From NCBI GenBank assembly GCA_903892315.1, contig CAITHY010000013.1, forward strand, positions 1-8,534: a stretch of 8,534 nt of DNA. The letters run 5' to 3'. Source of the DNA: an uncultured beta proteobacterium (GTDB lineage Bacteria > Pseudomonadota > Gammaproteobacteria > Burkholderiales > Burkholderiaceae). Each line of letters starts with the position of its first letter. Position 1 is the stretch's first letter. The notes under the pieces are model-generated. The model worked only from the letters and a program-made list of their open reading frames with translations, did not search any database and was not told where the DNA came from. The position numbers and the translations under genes are program-made. Positions 6,148 through 8,534 of the stretch are shown here, in pieces.

Positions 6148-6762
6148 TTAACCCGGTCTAAATAAGTAACCAGAGCGAGCTTTATCTCTTTTCCTTCTAT
6201 ACATCATGCCAATACATGCGCACACTGCCCAGATGGCCAACAATGGATCGAGCAAGTAATCCCAAAGATTCGCCGACTCATGCCAATGGGCCGCCCAAGC
6301 AATGATGGCAATCGCAATTACCCACACGCCCTTCGTCCAATTTGCCAAGCCACATACCAAAGCAAAAAGTAGGGCTGCAACGAAGAATGCAATGGACCCA
6401 TAACCCCATGCATAAGGATCAACCATTCCTAAGCCCAAGGCAAATGGATAGAAACATAAAGCGATGATTGCGACCGCAAATTTAAAAGTCATTGGCGCGG
6501 GTTTGCTGGCCGGCAGCAATGCGCTCCATAGCAATAAAGTCAGCACGACGCTCAGATCACCAGTCAAGCCACGTACATAGGCAACCAAAGGTAAATTCAT
6601 GCCCAATGGCCAAAATAGAATGTTGCCGATCAGAATCACTAAAAATAGTTTGATAGCAAATGGAAAGCCATTTGGAGAAAACTGTTGCAAGATCCAAACG
6701 CCCACTACCGCGCAAGAAATGGATAATTCAATTAAGGCTATGATTTGCGTGAACTGATTCAT
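6148..6762 (-). CDS. Polytopic inner-membrane protein of unknown function
   Basis: I do not recognise the family of this 204-residue protein. It is strongly hydrophobic, with about six or seven transmembrane segments: roughly residues 8-26, 36-54, 67-85, 91-112, 121-145, 147-162 and 172-188. It ends in a basic cytoplasmic-type tail (RRKRDKARSGYLFRPG). Exosortase-type Cys/Arg/His active-site motifs are not apparent. The start is well supported: ATG at 6762 is preceded by a full AGGAGG at 6770-6775 with 7-base spacing, inside the end of the sialidase-like gene. The ATG overlaps that gene's TGA as ATGA, so translation is probably coupled. Its neighbours, a glycosyltransferase and a glycosidase-like protein, suggest a part in envelope glycan export or modification, but nothing in the sequence itself shows this. 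Confidence 0.75.
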   Translation of the reverse strand: MNQFTQIIALIELSISCAVVGVWILQQFSPNGFPFAIKLFLVILIGNILFWPLGMNLPLVAYVRGLTGDLSVVLTLLLWSALLPASKPAPMTFKFAVAIIALCFYPFALGLGMVDPYAWGYGSIAFFVAALLFALVCGLANWTKGVWVIAIAIIAWAAHWHESANLWDYLLDPLLAIWAVCACIGMMYRRKRDKARSGYLFRPG

Positions 6763-7997
6763 TGTTGCCCCTCCTGACGAGCAGCATTCGGTTCAGCGGA
6801 GCTTACTTGCTGATAGGCCTGCATTAACCAAGCACCAGAAAAATAGCGATGCCGAATCTTCTTGCGATCCCAGGTGTAGACCAGATGCGCATCATCACCA
6901 TCAACAGTGATTAAGTAAGGGTATGAGAATTCTTTACGTTGAGCTTCAGGTAAAGCGGCATCGTCCTCCAATACCTCAATGGTTTGCCACTGCCCAGATT
7001 TAACATCGCTCATCAATAAGACCAAACGATAGCGCCCGTTTTCAATATTATTTAAAGCCAAAATACGAGCGCCATTTTTTAAAATGAGTCCGGTAACGGC
7101 GGAATTGGGATTAGCAATTGCCAGATCTTCTGACTGTTGCCATGTTTGACCCGCATTTTGGGTGTAACTCACTGGAATTTGCTTTGGCAAGCCTGAGCTG
7201 CGCGTTTGCCGAAAATAAGCGCTGGCATCTTGTGCATCATTTACCAATACAAGCGGCTGAATCGCACCGCGCCCGGAACTCATGCGATGCTTATCAATCA
7301 CCTGACCTGCATCTACTCTTAGGAATTCACCAAAACGCCCTATCCATTCATGATAGGTGGGCAAACCCAACAGTCCGTCGGTGAACATCACATTAGGTGA
7401 TTTCACGAGAGTGCTTAAATTGAACAAGGGTGAACTAATAAGACGTTGCGGTCTGCTCCATGTCACACCTTCATCGTCTGAAGTGATTGCAGAAATTGAA
7501 CTGCCCGCCCAACCACCAATAGAAACGGTGACAAAGAACAACTGCAGACGTCCATCAGTCAATCTAGCGGGGACGGGATTACCCAACTTAGCGATGTAAC
7601 GTGAAAGCCCTTGCTCTGCACTAATGCGGTCCATCACAACCATGGGCGCACTCCAACTGGCAGACTTCAGGTCATATACGGAACTGTAGATCGATACGTC
7701 CGCGGCCCCTTCGCGACTGCCAGCAAACCAAAATGCTCTCACTGCACCATCCTTGAGCGCAATCATTGAAGCGGCATGGACTGAGGCAGCACCAGTATCA
7801 GGAAGCCAATGAGACTGGGGTGCAGGAATGTTGGTCCTGGTGGGGGCTTTTATCTTCGTTACTGCCGACTCATCCAGCGTTTCGTCTATCTGATAAGAGG
7901 GAACGGCAAACGGCGCCCATGCTGGACGGCTATCTATATGCAGAAAGCCAATCACCGCAGAAAGCAACAAAAAACAAAGGGCAATGACACGACTCAT
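6759..7997 (-). CDS. BNR-repeat sialidase-like exported or membrane-anchored protein (BNR_2 / exo-alpha-sialidase family)
   Basis: This 412-residue protein starts with a hydrophobic N-terminus (MSRVIALCFLLLSAVIGFL) that is either an uncleaved anchor or a signal peptide. The rest should therefore face the periplasm. It reads as a six-bladed beta-propeller of the sialidase superfamily. Asp-box motifs are visible as SDDEGVTW and, less perfectly, TQNAGQTW. The GSREGAAD stretch near residues 93-100 and the late EFSYPYLI...YTWDRKKIRHR segment are typical of the BNR_2 group. Classic sialidases release terminal sialic acid, but many BNR_2 proteins have unproven substrates, and I cannot confirm the full arginine triad by eye. 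The start overlaps the upstream stop as ATGA (7994-7997). AAGGAT at 8007-8012 is a fair ribosome binding site 9 bases away. Position between a GT39-like transferase and a membrane protein suggests action on an envelope glycan. Confidence 0.82.
   Translation of the reverse strand: MSRVIALCFLLLSAVIGFLHIDSRPAWAPFAVPSYQIDETLDESAVTKIKAPTRTNIPAPQSHWLPDTGAASVHAASMIALKDGAVRAFWFAGSREGAADVSIYSSVYDLKSASWSAPMVVMDRISAEQGLSRYIAKLGNPVPARLTDGRLQLFFVTVSIGGWAGSSISAITSDDEGVTWSRPQRLISSPLFNLSTLVKSPNVMFTDGLLGLPTYHEWIGRFGEFLRVDAGQVIDKHRMSSGRGAIQPLVLVNDAQDASAYFRQTRSSGLPKQIPVSYTQNAGQTWQQSEDLAIANPNSAVTGLILKNGARILALNNIENGRYRLVLLMSDVKSGQWQTIEVLEDDAALPEAQRKEFSYPYLITVDGDDAHLVYTWDRKKIRHRYFSGAWLMQAYQQVSSAEPNAARQEGQQ
6770..6775 (-). 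promoter_or_regulatory. Consensus Shine-Dalgarno (AGGAGG) for the membrane-protein gene
   Basis: On the minus strand AGGAGG lies 7 bases before the ATG at 6762 and inside the last codons of the sialidase-like gene. It is the strongest ribosome binding site in the window, and it indicates efficient initiation on top of coupling through the ATGA overlap. Confidence 0.8.
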
Positions 7998-8534
7998 CTA
8001 CAAACATCCTTTACATTCGATACATCCGAGTTCGCTACTGGCGTAGAGATGAGGTACTCATTTACGAACAAATGTTTGCCAATTTGTCCCATTAACATTT
8101 CCTGAATTTCTTCATTGGAATGGCGCGCCCCCATCTCCATCCTGTATCCAGCGATTTGACAAGAATCACAGAGTGCAGGCTGGGTACCTAGAGGGGTATG
8201 AACCGCAACCAGGGGATAGGTAGATGTAAGCGTTACAACATTACCAGCATCCTTGGCTAAATAGCCATGTAGCTTTGCACCAGGCAACAATAATCGATAC
8301 TCCTCATCCTTGGCTCGATAGTCACAAGGAATCCAAACATCCTTGCCTTGTATTTGAGCAATCGTTTCTGCAGAGTAGCGCCCCAAGCGTCCTTCTAATG
8401 GGGCAAGGCTGCTAGTTAATGCGCAATAAACCAAAAAACAGGCTGCCAAAGAAAAAGTTTTGGTAAAGCTTTGCTTGAATAAACCCACTATGACAATTGA
8501 GATCCCTGCCCCCATCAAAATCCAATGGCAATAG
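7994..8534 (-). CDS. C-terminal part of an ArnT-like (GT39 family) membrane glycosyltransferase (partial)
   Basis: The frame is open to the right edge (the last visible codons read YCHWIL...), so the apparent TTG/ATG starts near 8513-8518 are internal and the N-terminus is missing. About 180 residues are visible. First come two hydrophobic segments (GAGISIVIVGLF and SLAACFLVYCALTSSLAP), then a soluble C-terminal domain. The passage LGRYSAETIAQIQGKDVWIP, then RAKDEEYRLLLPGAKLHGY, recalls the periplasmic tail of ArnT/PMT-type transferases in Burkholderiales. Those enzymes move a sugar from an undecaprenyl-phosphate carrier to lipid A or another acceptor on the outer face of the inner membrane. 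The catalytic N-terminal loop is outside the window, so sugar and acceptor are unknown. A CDSC pair is notable. The stop codon overlaps the sialidase-like start. Confidence 0.55.
   Translation of the reverse strand, partial: YCHWILMGAGISIVIVGLFKQSFTKTFSLAACFLVYCALTSSLAPLEGRLGRYSAETIAQIQGKDVWIPCDYRAKDEEYRLLLPGAKLHGYLAKDAGNVVTLTSTYPLVAVHTPLGTQPALCDSCQIAGYRMEMGARHSNEEIQEMLMGQIGKHLFVNEYLISTPVANSDVSNVKDVCR

Noticed and set aside
6148..6762. Exosortase/archaeosortase identity for the membrane protein
   Set aside because: The size and helix content are compatible, but I cannot find the conserved Cys, Arg and His motif positions.
7118..8105. Rightward frames opposite the sialidase-like gene and its upstream neighbour
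   Set aside because: They are short, lack domain-like sequence and lie antisense to well-supported coupled genes.
7994..8518. A complete 174-residue gene starting at TTG 8518
   Set aside because: The frame stays open to the window edge and the first residues continue a transmembrane helix, so this is the tail of a longer gene.

Overview
The window looks like chromosomal DNA from a freshwater betaproteobacterium of the Burkholderiales, most likely Polynucleobacter or a close relative. The reasons are moderate GC content, an orphan Bug-type (tripartite tricarboxylate transporter family) substrate-binding protein beside acyl-CoA genes, and tightly packed genes. This assignment rests on gene content and style only; no marker gene is present. 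There is no tRNA, rRNA, CRISPR array or transposase, and no gene-free stretch of 300 bases or more.

The left half (about 73-4323) reads rightward. It encodes a two-hot-dog (HTD2/mesaconyl-C4-CoA hydratase-like) enoyl-CoA hydratase, a MmgE/PrpD family protein, a CitE/HpcH-type CoA-ester lyase and a Bug periplasmic solute-binding protein. Hydratase plus lyase plus MmgE/PrpD plus a carboxylate-binding protein resembles known C5-dicarboxylate (itaconate/mesaconate/citramalyl-CoA) degradation clusters. A CoA-transferase would be needed and is not in view. The MmgE/PrpD frame carries one in-frame TAA at 1999-2001, after all recognisable active-site residues but before the last ~116 codons. The gene is therefore a recent pseudogene, a sequencing error or, less likely, a readthrough case. 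The Bug gene has its own putative sigma70 promoter overlapping an inverted repeat, so it may be controlled separately.

The two halves converge on a perfect bidirectional hairpin terminator at 4340-4368.

The right half (4383-8534) reads leftward. In order of transcription it holds the C-terminal end of a membrane glycosyltransferase (ArnT/GT39-like, running off the right edge), a BNR-repeat sialidase-like protein, a small polytopic membrane protein, a DUF3300 lipoprotein with a Gly/His/Met-rich repeat tail, and a secreted four-cysteine protein resembling the Rap1a/Tai immunity family. The first three are joined by ATGA stop/start overlaps and are probably translationally coupled, which suggests one cell-envelope glycan function. 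The last two form a separate pair of exported proteins and may be co-transcribed with the first three.
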